Below are positions 32,808 through 41,785 of a stretch of 64,000 nucleotides of DNA, in pieces. The notes under the pieces are model-generated. The model did no database searches, was not told the origin of the DNA, and saw nothing but the letters and a program-made list of their open reading frames with translations. The DNA lies in NCBI RefSeq assembly GCF_002927275.1, contig NZ_PRKW01000002.1, positions 1-64,000 of the forward strand, written 5' to 3'. The stretch's first letter is position 1. The number at the start of each line of letters is the position of its first letter. Origin of the DNA: Arthrobacter pityocampae (GTDB lineage: Bacteria > Actinomycetota > Actinomycetes > Actinomycetales > Micrococcaceae). Position numbers and translations under genes: made by a program.

Positions 32808-33194
32808 GTGACCCATACCTTGGTTGAGCTCGAGCGGGCCTTCCGTGTGTCCTGGAGTGCGGAGACGACTTGTCTCGACGCGGGAAGCCTCACGAGATGG
32901 CACCCGGACAATGCCGCACATGGCCAGTGCGGGCCTACTGCTCTGGTGGTGCAGGACCTGCTCGGCGGTGATCTGCTCGTCGCTGACGTGAGCGGTGGCG
33001 ACGAGGACGACGAAGTTCACTACTGGAACCGGTTCCCCGGTGGGCTGGAGATCGACCTCACGCGGGAGCAATTCACGGATCACCGCATCATCGGGGAGCC
33101 CCGGGTTGTCGTCCGACCTCCGGGCGGGCCCCGAGCATACGTCAATGAGTATCACCGGCTTCGCGCGAGTGTGCTTTCCATCCTTAACCTCTGA
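32808..33194 (+). CDS. YunG-like protein
   Basis: This protein of about 128 residues contains FRVSWSAETTCLDAG, WHPDNAAHGQCGPTALVVQD, LLGGDLL, VHYWNRFPGGLEIDLTREQF, which is the pattern of YunG-family proteins (function unestablished, with Cys-peptidase-like fold features: a conserved Cys in GQCGPTA and His in VHYWN). The GTG at 32808 places the start close before the conserved LERAFRVSW; an ATG at 32778 is possible. Confidence 0.8.
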   Translation: MTHTLVELERAFRVSWSAETTCLDAGSLTRWHPDNAAHGQCGPTALVVQDLLGGDLLVADVSGGDEDDEVHYWNRFPGGLEIDLTREQFTDHRIIGEPRVVVRPPGGPRAYVNEYHRLRASVLSILNL

Positions 33195-33218
33195 TCAGCC
33201 GGCTTGGTCAAGGATGCT

Positions 33219-33866
33219 TCAGCGGGATTGGATGGCTGGGACTGTTTGTCCGTTGGGAAGGGCCAGGCTTTCCACGACGGTCCCGTCTGCCAACCGCACG
33301 CCCTCGAGATCCAAGGTCACCCCTTTGTCTGTGACTCCGCTGGACCAGTCATAGGCGTAGGTCATCCCATCGGGGAGCTCACCGAGCTCATCTTCGGCGA
33401 GGTAGTCGATAGTAAACGGGGCATCCCGTGCAGCTTCCTCGCACACCTCGAACAATCCATCCGGATGAACCATGCCGAGGAGGGTCGTGCTGTCCGGTGC
33501 GGTGGTGACACCGGAAATGATGTACCCGGGGGGAAGCTCATCGCGTGACTGCGGACTTTCTTGCCCGGCAGCTCTGGAGGCCTCCCGTTGTTCTACGCTC
33601 TGCAGGGCGGAGCATGCGCTTACTGCCTCCACCGCTGGGGCGGATCCTTCCGGGGCAGGAGCCTCATTCGACGACGGTAGAAGCGTGAGTCCACCGAAGA
33701 CGCAGGCGATCAGTACCCCGCCGAGCAGGAGGCCCCGCCGGTCCGGGCGTACCGGTTCCTTGCTGATACGAGGATCCGGGTCCTCTGCTTCCCTGACTCC
33801 CAGATCCACGATCTGGATATTCGTAGGCTGCGCCCGGCTGTCTGCGCCGTCGAACTCGTTCCCCAT
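33219..33866 (-). CDS. Single-span membrane protein of unknown function
   Basis: The 215-residue protein has a polar cytoplasmic N-terminus, a transmembrane helix at about residues 45-65 (GLLLGGVLIACVFGGLTLLP) and an extracytoplasmic domain (CSALQSVEQREASRAAGQES, GYIISGVTTAPDSTTLLGMV). The two Cys (SACSAL, FEVCEEA) may form a disulphide. The start is taken at ATG 33866 (MGNEFDGADS). The family is not recognised. Confidence 0.65.
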   Translation of the reverse strand: MGNEFDGADSRAQPTNIQIVDLGVREAEDPDPRISKEPVRPDRRGLLLGGVLIACVFGGLTLLPSSNEAPAPEGSAPAVEAVSACSALQSVEQREASRAAGQESPQSRDELPPGYIISGVTTAPDSTTLLGMVHPDGLFEVCEEAARDAPFTIDYLAEDELGELPDGMTYAYDWSSGVTDKGVTLDLEGVRLADGTVVESLALPNGQTVPAIQSR

Positions 33867-33984
33867 ATTCTCGACCCTACGTTTCAACACTCGCCTCAGA
33901 CCCCCGAGGAGCAACGTGTCCCTCGATCAGCTCTCAACCGCCACGTGCCGAAGGGGGTTCCTCCACGGACAGATCGGCGCGGTC

Positions 33985-34437
33985 CTATCGGATGAGGATG
34001 TTGGTCTGTACTTCGGCCCAGTTGTCGCGCTGTAGATTTTCGCTGTCGTAGGAGTCGGTGACCAGCGTCATTTGAGGCAGGTCTGTGTTTCTACCCGGAG
34101 TGACAGTGATTAGTTGACCGTTACCGCTGCCGCAGCCTCCGATGAAGTCAGAGTCCACGACGGCGTATGCACAGTAGCCTTTCTCGTTGTTCATTGTCCC
34201 TATGAAGTACGCGACTTGATCCTGCTCCGCGACCTTCCTGACCGAGTCGATGTTCACGCTTTCATCAACCACGACATCAGGCAGCCGGTCCTGAGCAGTT
34301 GCCTCTCGGTCCAAAGCAGCGATACCGTAGTCAGCGCTGCTACAAGCGCTGACTAAGGCCAGGGCTGAGATCAGTGCTGTTGCTGTTGCCATCTGGTTGA
34401 AGCGCACGATCGCCCTCTCAATAGCCGTCAAAAGCAT
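33985..34437 (-). CDS. Putative lipoprotein
   Basis: The 150-residue protein has a type II signal peptide: MATATALISALALVSACSSA with lipobox LVSAC. The exported part contains YFIGTMNNEKGYCAYAVVDS and CGSGNGQLITVTPGRN. The start is either the ATG at 34437 or the internal ATG at 34392 just before the hydrophobic core. The function is unknown. Confidence 0.7.
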   Translation of the reverse strand: MLLTAIERAIVRFNQMATATALISALALVSACSSADYGIAALDREATAQDRLPDVVVDESVNIDSVRKVAEQDQVAYFIGTMNNEKGYCAYAVVDSDFIGGCGSGNGQLITVTPGRNTDLPQMTLVTDSYDSENLQRDNWAEVQTNILIR

Positions 34438-34590
34438 TACCTGGTGACGACGCTACCAATGGACCTAGTTACATCTGATACGCGTCCGGAAGCGCAACAG
34501 CACCGTTACCAGGAGGGATGAGTGTGTGACCGCTTCGCCCCGGACACGCGATCCTGGTGAAAGACCGTCAGGGGCGATTAGCCTCGCCCC

Positions 34591-35004
34591 ATGACCGCAT
34601 ACCCGCAACTGCTCCACACGGTCCTCGACACGACCGATGTTCGAGAACTGGCGGAGTTCTACCGTCAACTCCTCGGACTCCAATACCGGCCAGGAGACGA
34701 ACCTCCCACCGAGGGTCAGGTCGATGACGCCGAATGGTTAGTGTTGACCGACGCCCACGGCCTCCGGAAACTCGCTTTCCAGCACGTCGATCACCTGAAG
34801 CGGACAACCTGGCCCGCACCTGATGTGCCGATGCAGATGCACCTCGACCTCACCGTTCCTGACCGGGAAACACTCGCCGATCAACATTCCAGGGCATTGG
34901 TCCTGGGAGCTGAGCTCCTCTTCGACCGCACGGACGATCCCGATGAGCCGTTGTACGTCTACACCGACCCAGCCGGTCATCCGTTCTGCATCTTTGTAGC
35001 CTGA
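34591..35004 (+). CDS. VOC-family (glyoxalase-like) protein
   Basis: The 137-residue vicinal-oxygen-chelate protein shows HTVLDTTDVRELAEFYRQLL, LGLQYRPGDEP, MQMHLDLTVPD and YTDPAGHPFCIFVA, with the metal-binding His and Glu positions in their usual places. It could be a dioxygenase, resistance or epimerase-type protein; the substrate cannot be inferred. Confidence 0.9.
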   Translation: MTAYPQLLHTVLDTTDVRELAEFYRQLLGLQYRPGDEPPTEGQVDDAEWLVLTDAHGLRKLAFQHVDHLKRTTWPAPDVPMQMHLDLTVPDRETLADQHSRALVLGAELLFDRTDDPDEPLYVYTDPAGHPFCIFVA

Positions 35005-35059
35005 AGCAGACTTGAGTCCATCCGGTGCGTTCAGCAGGCGATCGTTTTACGAGACGCAG

Positions 35060-36082
35060 TTAGTCCACGAGGTGTTGAACGATCGTTCCTTGGCCGTCGT
35101 GGAGCTGGACGTCCGCGAGGGCACCGTTGACCAGTGGCATCTGTGGGGGTTGGTGGCCGATGTCGAAGTCGAAAATGACCGGTATGCCCAGGTCGCCGAG
35201 TGCTCGATCCACCGCTTGTGCCTGGGTGAGATCACTGGTTCCTTCAGCACTGTTGCGGCCGATGAGGATGCCGGAGGCATGCCGGAACCAGCCTGCTAGC
35301 CGTAGGGACCAGAGCATGCGCAGTACGGATGGTGCATCGGAGCCGGACGACTCGAGATAGACGATCAGCCCTTCTGGTGCGTGGCGTTTAGCGAAGCCGG
35401 GGACGTCTCCAAAGCGTGAGCCGGCAAGAAAGGAAACCGTTTCCAGGCACCCTCCGATCAGTCGTCCCCGCATACTGACGGGTTCACCGTCCAGCGACCG
35501 CCATCGGGTCGGGGTTTCGTAGGCGGATTCGCGGTCCAGGGGTTCATCGTTCCAGTCGACCCAGGGGCGTGAGCGGCGGTAAGGAGCGGAGCGCTGCGTG
35601 AAGGATTCGCCCTCGGCCAGGCCGGCGATGTCCGTCCAGCGCCGGAACTGTGTTGGTAACTCCCAGGGCTCATCCATCAGGTTGGCGCCGTGGAGCGTGG
35701 CCATGCCGGTGAGGATGGTGAGTGGCACCAGCAGAGTTGAAATGTCCGACCAGCCGACGAACCAGGTTTCGGCCTCCGCGATAGCAGTCCAGTTGAGGTC
35801 TTCGATGAGTTCGATGGCGAGCTTCCCGCCCCAGGGCGGTAGCACCGCACCGGCTCCGACGAAAGCCACTTCTAGATCCGTTGCGCGCTCCTGCGCGGTA
35901 GCGGGCGCGAGCCCTCCGATGGTGGCGTGGGCGCGCAGGTGCGGGTCGAAACCCTGGCGGGTCAGCGAGGTAATGGCGGCGTGCAACCGCTCATGCAAAG
36001 CATCGGGAACACCCATCGAAGGCGCGGGGATCTCGATTCGCCCGCCACTTTGAAGCGGCCTGGGGTAACGCACGGCAACCAT
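35060..36082 (-). CDS. S66 peptidase (LD-carboxypeptidase/MccF-like)
   Basis: The 340-residue protein has the S66 layout: an N-terminal Rossmann-like part (IEIPAPSMGVPDALHERLHA, LPPWGGKLAIELIEDLNW), the conserved GWSDISTLLVPLTILTGMAT with LHGANLMDEPW, and a C-terminal domain with GRLIGGCLETVSFLAGSRFG. MccF-type members cleave peptide-nucleotide antibiotics, while LD-carboxypeptidases trim murein peptides. No signal peptide is seen, favouring a cytoplasmic MccF-like role. The start is taken at ATG 36082 (MVAVRYPRPL); ATG codons at 36103 and 36109 are alternatives. Confidence 0.85.
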   Translation of the reverse strand: MVAVRYPRPLQSGGRIEIPAPSMGVPDALHERLHAAITSLTRQGFDPHLRAHATIGGLAPATAQERATDLEVAFVGAGAVLPPWGGKLAIELIEDLNWTAIAEAETWFVGWSDISTLLVPLTILTGMATLHGANLMDEPWELPTQFRRWTDIAGLAEGESFTQRSAPYRRSRPWVDWNDEPLDRESAYETPTRWRSLDGEPVSMRGRLIGGCLETVSFLAGSRFGDVPGFAKRHAPEGLIVYLESSGSDAPSVLRMLWSLRLAGWFRHASGILIGRNSAEGTSDLTQAQAVDRALGDLGIPVIFDFDIGHQPPQMPLVNGALADVQLHDGQGTIVQHLVD

Positions 36083-36160
36083 CACCCAAAGGTAGCAATC
36101 CATGCACATCCCCCGTTTCTCTCACCGGGGAAGGACGAACTGCGCCAGCCAGCCGATCCA

Positions 36161-36616
36161 TCAGCGGGTCGCTGCGAAGAGGATGAGGTTGGATTGTCCA
36201 TCGTCGGCCGCGACGCCGTGGATCTCGGGGAAGGCACCGAGGGGGTGGAAACCGAATGCCTCATGGAGCTGGATGGATGCGGTGTTGTGCTCGTTGGCGA
36301 AATAGTAGGCGCGGTCGGTGTGAGACCAGATCCATTCGAGGCGCGCCCGCGTGAGTGCGGATCCGATGCCGCGGCGGCGGTGAGCTGGTGCGACCAGGAC
36401 CCCGCCGAGGTAGTGGCCGGCAGGGACGTCACCGTCGCCTTGCTTATGGAAATGAGTCTTGGCGGCGCCGACCAGCTCCCCGTTTACTTCTGCAATCACC
36501 ACCAATCGTCCTGGAGTTGCCACAAACACACGAGGGCTCCAGCTGTCACGGCCGCTGGCCGTACTGATGTCGCCTACCTGTTCGACATCGGCCACAGTTG
36601 CCTCGCGGATGAGCAC
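36161..36616 (-). CDS. GNAT-family N-acetyltransferase
   Basis: The 151-residue protein shows IREATVADVEQVGDISTA, LGGVLVAPAHRRRGIGSALT (acetyl-CoA-binding loop R/Q-x-x-G-x-G/A) and ANEHNTASIQLHEAFGFHP. The GTG at 36616 is chosen because GGGAGG lies eight bases upstream; the frame extends ten codons further without a site. The substrate is unknown. Confidence 0.88.
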   Translation of the reverse strand: MLIREATVADVEQVGDISTASGRDSWSPRVFVATPGRLVVIAEVNGELVGAAKTHFHKQGDGDVPAGHYLGGVLVAPAHRRRGIGSALTRARLEWIWSHTDRAYYFANEHNTASIQLHEAFGFHPLGAFPEIHGVAADDGQSNLILFAATR

Positions 36617-36660
36617 TTGCTCTGCCTCCCGACCGTCTGCGCCCACCGTCGGGTCGATCC

Positions 36661-37017
36661 TCAGTGGGAGGAAACCTTGTCAGGTGGCGTCTGGCCGCTG
36701 TCGCTGGCGTCGTCCGGCAGCCACACCAGCCACTTGTCGTGAATAGCCGCGTCCAGATCGACGTCGTGACGCCGAGCCAACAGCAGCACCTGACCAAGAA
36801 CATCGGCCAGCTCGGAGCGGAAGGCTGCCTCGATCTGCGCGGGCGTCAGCCCTTTGTGGCGTGCTTGCCCGGTCTTCATCAGATAGGCCTGGGTGAGTTC
36901 GCCGACCTCCTCGTGCAGCTTCAGCATGAACCAGGCATCGTCCCTCTCGATGCCGTTCCGCTGCGCGTAACGGCGTGAGACTTCCTCAACCTGGCGGGAG
37001 CACTGCTCAATATCCAT
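36661..37017 (-). CDS. MazG-like nucleotide pyrophosphohydrolase
   Basis: The 118-residue all-helical protein has the MazG metal-binding helices LKLHEEVGELTQAYLMKTGQ (EExxE-type) and ELADVLGQVLLLARRHDVDL (ExxD), followed by KWL. Such proteins hydrolyse non-canonical or excess NTPs. The ATG at 37017 (MDIEQCSRQVEE) is preferred. It lies 44 bases upstream of the GNAT gene in the same direction. Confidence 0.85.
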   Translation of the reverse strand: MDIEQCSRQVEEVSRRYAQRNGIERDDAWFMLKLHEEVGELTQAYLMKTGQARHKGLTPAQIEAAFRSELADVLGQVLLLARRHDVDLDAAIHDKWLVWLPDDASDSGQTPPDKVSSH

Positions 37018-37089
37018 GCGCACACCCTACGGGTGGCCACACCGCGACGGTGCGACGCCCCGCCACGGGGTATGGGCCATCCTTGAACC

Positions 37090-37683
37090 ATGGAACTGCA
37101 CACCGATCGGCTCGTGCTTCGCGACTACACCCTCGAGGACTTCGCCGCCGTGCATGCTTTCGCCTCCGACCCTCGGATCGCCACATACGTGGATTGGGGA
37201 CCCAATACCGAGCACGACACTCACCACTTCCTGGAAACGTGCGTGAGCTCCCAACAGGTGGTGCCCCGAACAGAGTTCTCCCTCGCCATCACGCTCCCCT
37301 GTGGGACACCGTTCGGGTCAGTGGGTCTCACTGTGGACGAGCAGCACCACGGTCACCTCGGCTACGTCGTCGGGGCCGAGGACTGGGCGAAGGGATACGC
37401 CACCGAAGCTGCAGCACGCCTGCTGTCCTACGGTCAGGAAATTCTGATGCTCGAAAGAATCGAAGCCACCTGCAGACCGGCGAACCTCGCGTCGGCGAGA
37501 GTTCTGGAGAAGATCGGCATGGATTTGGAAGGGCTACGGCCGAAGGACAAGTTTGTCCGGGGAACATGGAGCGATTCCCTGGTCTTCGCTCGCAATCAGA
37601 CACTCACGCAACAGATCGCCACCGGGAAAGCGGCAGGGACTAATGGTCCGCGGCCCACGCCGATGACCCGCTACAAGGCGTAA
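37090..37683 (+). CDS. RimJ/RimL-like GNAT acetyltransferase
   Basis: The 197-residue protein starts MELHTDRLVLRDYTLEDFAA, typical of the RimJ/RimL subgroup, with GHLGYVVGAEDWAKGYATEA (acetyl-CoA site) and ATCRPANLASARVLEKIGMD. It could modify an antibiotic, a protein N-terminus or a small amine. It is divergent from the MazG-like gene. Confidence 0.88.
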   Translation: MELHTDRLVLRDYTLEDFAAVHAFASDPRIATYVDWGPNTEHDTHHFLETCVSSQQVVPRTEFSLAITLPCGTPFGSVGLTVDEQHHGHLGYVVGAEDWAKGYATEAAARLLSYGQEILMLERIEATCRPANLASARVLEKIGMDLEGLRPKDKFVRGTWSDSLVFARNQTLTQQIATGKAAGTNGPRPTPMTRYKA

Positions 37684-37735
37684 GAGGATCTCGCACCACA
37701 CGCTACTTGGCACTCACCTCTAGGAGGATCGGAGC

Positions 37736-38395
37736 ATGAGGAAGTTCATGCGCGACCTGGTGGCCAGCATTCTCAGCGCCGTCGGAACCGAGGGCAGGAT
37801 CGTGGCGATTGACGGTGTCGACGGCAGTGGAAAGACATCGTTCACGGCCAGCCTGGCAGCGGAAGTCCGCCACCGTCCCGTCGTGATCATCCACGTCGAT
37901 AATTTCCTCAACACCACCCGTGTCAGGCACGCCCGGGGCCGGCACTCACCGGAGGGATTCTGGAAAGATACCTACAACTACCCGGCCTTTCACCAGTACG
38001 TGCTCACGCCGCTGGGCCCGAGGGGAGATGGCTGGTACTCGCCGGCTTCCTACGACCCAGTGACGGATCAACCAGCCCCGGCGACATACCTTCACGCCCC
38101 ACCAGAGGCACTTGTCCTGGTGGAGGGCATGTTCCTACACCGTGACGAACTAGCCGCGTCCTGGGACGCCTCGGTGTACCTCGATGTGCCCTTCACGGAA
38201 ACCGCGGCACGAATGGCGACCCGGGATGGCAGCAACCCTGACCCGGAGCACCCGACAATGAGCCGGTACGTCCACGGCCAGCGCCTCTACTTCGAAGCCG
38301 CGCGACCCTGGGAGCGAGCCACCTTCGTCGTCGACAACAGCGACTTCACCACACCCAAAGTTATTCACCCCGTCGCTGCCCGGACAGACCGCTGA
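37736..38395 (+). CDS. Uridine-kinase-like P-loop protein
   Basis: The 219-residue protein has Walker A AIDGVDGSGKTSFTASLA (about residues 24-41), then VVIIHVDNFLNTTRVRHARG with the conserved Asp, FWKDTYNYPAFHQYV, and VLVEGMFLHRDELAASWD. It matches the uridine kinase/phosphoribulokinase-like group common in actinobacteria, whose true substrate is often unclear. AGGAGG lies 13-8 bases upstream of the ATG. Confidence 0.88.
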   Translation: MRKFMRDLVASILSAVGTEGRIVAIDGVDGSGKTSFTASLAAEVRHRPVVIIHVDNFLNTTRVRHARGRHSPEGFWKDTYNYPAFHQYVLTPLGPRGDGWYSPASYDPVTDQPAPATYLHAPPEALVLVEGMFLHRDELAASWDASVYLDVPFTETAARMATRDGSNPDPEHPTMSRYVHGQRLYFEAARPWERATFVVDNSDFTTPKVIHPVAARTDR

Positions 38396-38486
38396 GGGAT
38401 CCTTCACCGAACGACGCTCATCTCGACTAATCGGCAGCAATGCCGTCAGTCCGCGGTAAGGCCATGGGCTGCTTGGCGCCCATGGC

Positions 38487-39374
38487 TCATGTCGCCTTAA
38501 GCCCTTGCACGCTCCAGTCCGCAGAGTTTACGACCTGCACGCCTTCCTCCGTGTTCAGGATCAATGTTTTGCCTCCGCGCATCGTCGCCGCATCGTAGAC
38601 GTAGAGGTCCCGGGAACGTCGCTCCAGAACCTCGCCCTCGTTGCTGAAGCGGAGCAGGGAGTGCTCCGCTTCAGAATTCTGGACCGCGACCCAGGTGTTC
38701 GTCACCGGGTCGTGGAGGATATGACGGAAGTTCTCATCCATCCTCGCTCGTTCTCGCCCGTCGGAGTCGAGAATGCGTAAGGGCTCTCCGCCCAGCTCGT
38801 CGACCACCAAGTGCTCCCCGTCGCTGGCCGCGAACCAGACCGTATTCAGTCCGGTGGAAATTCGGGACCCGAGCGGATCCAGTGAACGATCCAGTAGGCG
38901 GCACCAGCCGCCACCTACTGCAAGCGTGAGGTCCGAAGTCAGTGCGATCACCTTCAATGCCCCGCGCAGGGTACGCATTTCCTCCCCGGTCGCTGCCTCC
39001 AGCACGCGGGTGGCCCTGCGGAGGTGAGTGACGACCACACGACCTCCGGTGAGGGCAGTCACGGCCTCTATGTTCGTGCGGCTGCGGTCCTGCCACAAAC
39101 GCTGTCCTGTCAGGTCGTACCCGCACACGCCGTGGCGCTCCCATGCGCTGGCCACCACCACGGGGTGCTCACCGGTCACCAGTGCCCCCCGCCAGCCGCC
39201 GGAGCCCCAGACCGTCTCGAATGTGGTGCAGCGCGCACCGCGCACCAGTGACCATACGTCCACGACTCCCTTGGGCCGGGCGGTGACCAGCAGGTCCTCT
39301 TCCCACGGTGGTGTGGCCACCTCACGAAGGTCAAGTCCCCATGGAGGACCCCCTACAGGCTCATCGATGATCAT
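38487..39374 (-). CDS. Beta-propeller-like hypothetical protein
   Basis: This protein of about 295 residues is composed of repeated beta-strand blades, e.g. LLVTARPKGVVDVWSLVRGA, ALVTGEHPVVVASAWERHG, VCGYDLTGQRLWQDRSR, EAATGEEMRTLRGALKVIAL and GGGWCRLLDRSLDPLGS, which suggests a WD40/PQQ-type propeller. There is no signal peptide. The ATG at 39374 is used; a TTG at 39410 is possible. The function is unknown. Confidence 0.65.
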   Translation of the reverse strand: MIIDEPVGGPPWGLDLREVATPPWEEDLLVTARPKGVVDVWSLVRGARCTTFETVWGSGGWRGALVTGEHPVVVASAWERHGVCGYDLTGQRLWQDRSRTNIEAVTALTGGRVVVTHLRRATRVLEAATGEEMRTLRGALKVIALTSDLTLAVGGGWCRLLDRSLDPLGSRISTGLNTVWFAASDGEHLVVDELGGEPLRILDSDGRERARMDENFRHILHDPVTNTWVAVQNSEAEHSLLRFSNEGEVLERRSRDLYVYDAATMRGGKTLILNTEEGVQVVNSADWSVQGLKAT

Positions 39375-39515
39375 GCCGAGGACTCTGCCGGTGGATCTAA
39401 TAGTGGTCAAGTGCCCATGGAGGTGGTGTACGACGTTCCCCGCGTGATGCTTCGTTTAGTCAAGCTCTCGTTGCCGTGTTGGCTCCCCTGATCGTCGGAC
39501 TACACCCGAACGTTG

Positions 39516-39541
39516 AAAAAGCCGCAGTAGCCCGCAAGCGG
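39516..39541 (-). terminator. Candidate terminator of the 39619-39972 gene
   Basis: On the minus strand CCGC (39541 side) can pair with GCGG, followed by CTTTTTC. The stem is short with a 12-nt loop, so this is only moderately convincing. It lies about 80 bases after the stop codon. The rest of the interval 39375-39618 holds no gene. Confidence 0.35.
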
Positions 39542-39618
39542 ATCTTTCAGCGTGCTGCAGTGCCCGCGCGCCTCGGGGGCTTCTCAGGGTTCAGGGAACC
39601 GGGCATCGTGATGAGGGT

Positions 39619-39972
39619 TCAGCCCCAGTAGCCGATGGGGTACTCGCGTCCTTTGTTGTCGTGTGGGTTGGTAGGGCGGTCTTCGGCTGTCAGGGTATGG
39701 TCCTCGTGCTGGTCGGCATAGGTCCGAGGCCGGTTAATGTCTGCGGCATGGCGACGGCGACCGACGGCAAGAAGGGCGCCTCCGGCGAGAAAGGTGACAG
39801 CGCCGATGCCGATCAGCAGGTACGCGCCGACGACAGAGTCACCGGCTTCCCGGTAGGTGATGGCGTTGAGCGCATCGATGCCCAGGACGAGAAGAACGGC
39901 AGAGGCGACGAGAACGATTCCTCCGACCACGCTGAGTATCAGTCCTGGCCGAGAGGTCTTCGTGCTGGTCAT
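39619..39972 (-). CDS. Two-span membrane protein
   Basis: The 117-residue protein has two transmembrane helices (GLILSVVGGIVLVASAVLLV and YLLIGIGAVTFLAGGALLAV) and a hydrophilic C-terminal tail rich in His, Asp and Glu (HAADINRPRTYADQHEDHTL). ATG at 39972. The family is not recognised. Confidence 0.7.
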   Translation of the reverse strand: MTSTKTSRPGLILSVVGGIVLVASAVLLVLGIDALNAITYREAGDSVVGAYLLIGIGAVTFLAGGALLAVGRRRHAADINRPRTYADQHEDHTLTAEDRPTNPHDNKGREYPIGYWG

Positions 39973-40189
39973 GAATACCCCTGTGTGGTGTTGCGGTTGA
40001 GCGGATCGCTTAGGACGAACCTACGCGCAGCATCCGCGTGCTGAACAGTGTCAAGACTGCAGCAGGCCGTTTCTGCGGCCGATTCGTGATGCCGGCGCTC
40101 GGACCGGATTAGGGAGTCCCGCTCGGGGATCCTGCTGCGGGACGGACGTCCTTCTACTCGTTGTGGTTGGTGAGTAGGAGGATGAAGGG

Positions 40190-40804
40190 ATGATGTTTTC
40201 TCCGTGCAGTGATCTTGCGGCCGCACAGTGGATCGTGGCGAGTGATGAGCGCTGGTGGGATCTGGTGACGTTAGGTCCGACGGGTTTCCCCGCGTACGCG
40301 AGACTGCGGTTCATCCCCGATCCGGCTTATGCCGGTCAGTCTGAACGCGAGGGTGCATGCCAGAACGGCGCCCTGCCGGATGACGCCCTCTCCGAGTCCG
40401 AGCAAGTCCGCATCGCGGTGGAGGTGTTACTGCAGTCCGCTAACTCACTTACGGAGGGGTACCTGCTGATGTGGGATGGATGGGGAGAGGATCAGTTTCC
40501 CACCCCCGTACCGCGTACACCCCGTGTGGTTACCCCAGGTCGTGAGTACTACCTCTGCAAGGTGTCGCTCCCAGACTTAGTCTCCGGAGCGGTCGAAGAC
40601 TCGTGGTCAGCCGAAACTGGGCACCCTATGCCGAGCCCCGCCTTCATCTGGCCCTCGGACCGGGCTTGGTGCATCACCGCAGATGTTGACCCCCACTGGG
40701 CCGGCATCGGAGCTGACCATGCGGCAATCGATACGCTCCTGACCGAATCGCGTCTCGACGTCGTCCAGGTCGAGGCGAATGAAAAGCTGCCCTTCTACCA
40801 GTAG
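40190..40804 (+). CDS. Hypothetical protein, 204 residues
   Basis: This soluble protein contains AAQWIVASDERWWDLVTLGP, EQVRIAVEVLLQSANSLTEG and PSPAFIWPSDRAWCITADVD, followed by WAGIGADHAAIDTLL. The last part resembles the ending of immunity/SUKH-type or enzyme-associated proteins in which a cytosolic protein reports on wall-clock-like ITADVDPHW, but I do not assign a family. AGGAGG precedes the ATG at a distance of about 9-14 bases. Confidence 0.7.
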   Translation: MMFSPCSDLAAAQWIVASDERWWDLVTLGPTGFPAYARLRFIPDPAYAGQSEREGACQNGALPDDALSESEQVRIAVEVLLQSANSLTEGYLLMWDGWGEDQFPTPVPRTPRVVTPGREYYLCKVSLPDLVSGAVEDSWSAETGHPMPSPAFIWPSDRAWCITADVDPHWAGIGADHAAIDTLLTESRLDVVQVEANEKLPFYQ

Positions 40805-40890
40805 AGCTGACCGACAGGAGATCGCTGGCCGTCCCGCTCGACGATCGGTTAGCGGTCACCTGTATCCGGCCTGGTCCTTATCCTGATCTC

Positions 40891-41115
40891 GTGACTACAC
40901 GAGGAGTCGTTCGATTCTGGCATGACGACGAAGGTTGGGGTGTCATCGATTCTGAACAGACCCCTGGCGGCTGCTGGGCGCACTTCAGCGTCATCGACTT
41001 CGACGGATTTCGGGCCCTCACCGCCGGGCAGGTCGTCGATCTTAACTGGATCCAGGGTGATCAAGACGGCTACTCGCACAGTGCTTCTGACATCCAACTG
41101 ACCACCAGTCCGTAG
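40891..41115 (+). CDS. Cold-shock-domain-like small protein
   Basis: The 74-residue protein reads as a variant OB-fold: RGVVRFWHDDEGWGVIDSEQ (RNP1-like), CWAHFSVIDFDGFRALTAGQ (RNP2-like F-H-F region) and VVDLNWIQGDQDGYSHSASD. It likely binds nucleic acid. The start is GTG. Similar divergent CSD proteins occur as single genes in actinobacteria. Confidence 0.8.
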   Translation: MTTRGVVRFWHDDEGWGVIDSEQTPGGCWAHFSVIDFDGFRALTAGQVVDLNWIQGDQDGYSHSASDIQLTTSP

Positions 41116-41148
41116 GCCGATCCTCTTCGGACGAGCAGGGTTGTCTGC

Positions 41149-41634
41149 TCAACTCGGTGTTTCTTGCGTGGTCTCGGCGATGGTCATCGCCCAGGTCTGA
41201 CCGGTCGTGCCCTCTACTTTGATCCTGAACCCCTCTTCCACGAAACGCACGTCGAGGACATTGCGTACACCTTCGACTGTTGGGCTCGACTCACATAGCG
41301 TCGTGAAACTACCAAGGCCCGGTAGCTCTACATCCAGGGACCCGGTGCCCCGGCAGCTGACATACACGGCAATGGCCGGCGCCCCTGTGGAGAGTGGTCC
41401 GATCGTGTTCGATCCCTCTTGGCTGTCCAGGAATCCGAGCACGGTCTCATTTGTGGGCTGATACGCCAGCACAGTTTCCGACGTTGGTGCTCCCGGCGTG
41501 GCGGAAGCTATTGGGCTCGGTGTGATGCTCGCCGTAATCGGGGGAGTTGTTTGTCCTGTGGCGAGAGGCGATGACGTGCAGGCGCTGAGCACTAGGACGA
41601 TGCCGAGCAAGATGGCTGAGGCCAGACCACGCAT
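41149..41634 (-). CDS. Putative lipoprotein
   Basis: The 161-residue protein has a short lipoprotein signal (MRGLASAILLGIVLVLSAC, lipobox LSAC), a Thr/Ser/Pro-rich linker of about 35 residues, and an exported domain with two Cys (YVSCRGTGSLDVELPGLGS, FTTLCESSPTV). The function is unknown. It is unrelated to the lipoprotein at 33985-34437 apart from topology. Confidence 0.8.
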   Translation of the reverse strand: MRGLASAILLGIVLVLSACTSSPLATGQTTPPITASITPSPIASATPGAPTSETVLAYQPTNETVLGFLDSQEGSNTIGPLSTGAPAIAVYVSCRGTGSLDVELPGLGSFTTLCESSPTVEGVRNVLDVRFVEEGFRIKVEGTTGQTWAMTIAETTQETPS

Positions 41635-41785
41635 ACTGCTACTCCCCCACGTCGATATTCCTTAAAGGTGTTCCTCGAACTGTAGGTCACAGAACCCCCG
41701 GGGGGCCGTCCGCAAAGCCATCGGCTTACGGGCAGTCAGGGTGCAGCTGAATGCCGATGGCGCCGGAGAGGCATACCCTTAGTCC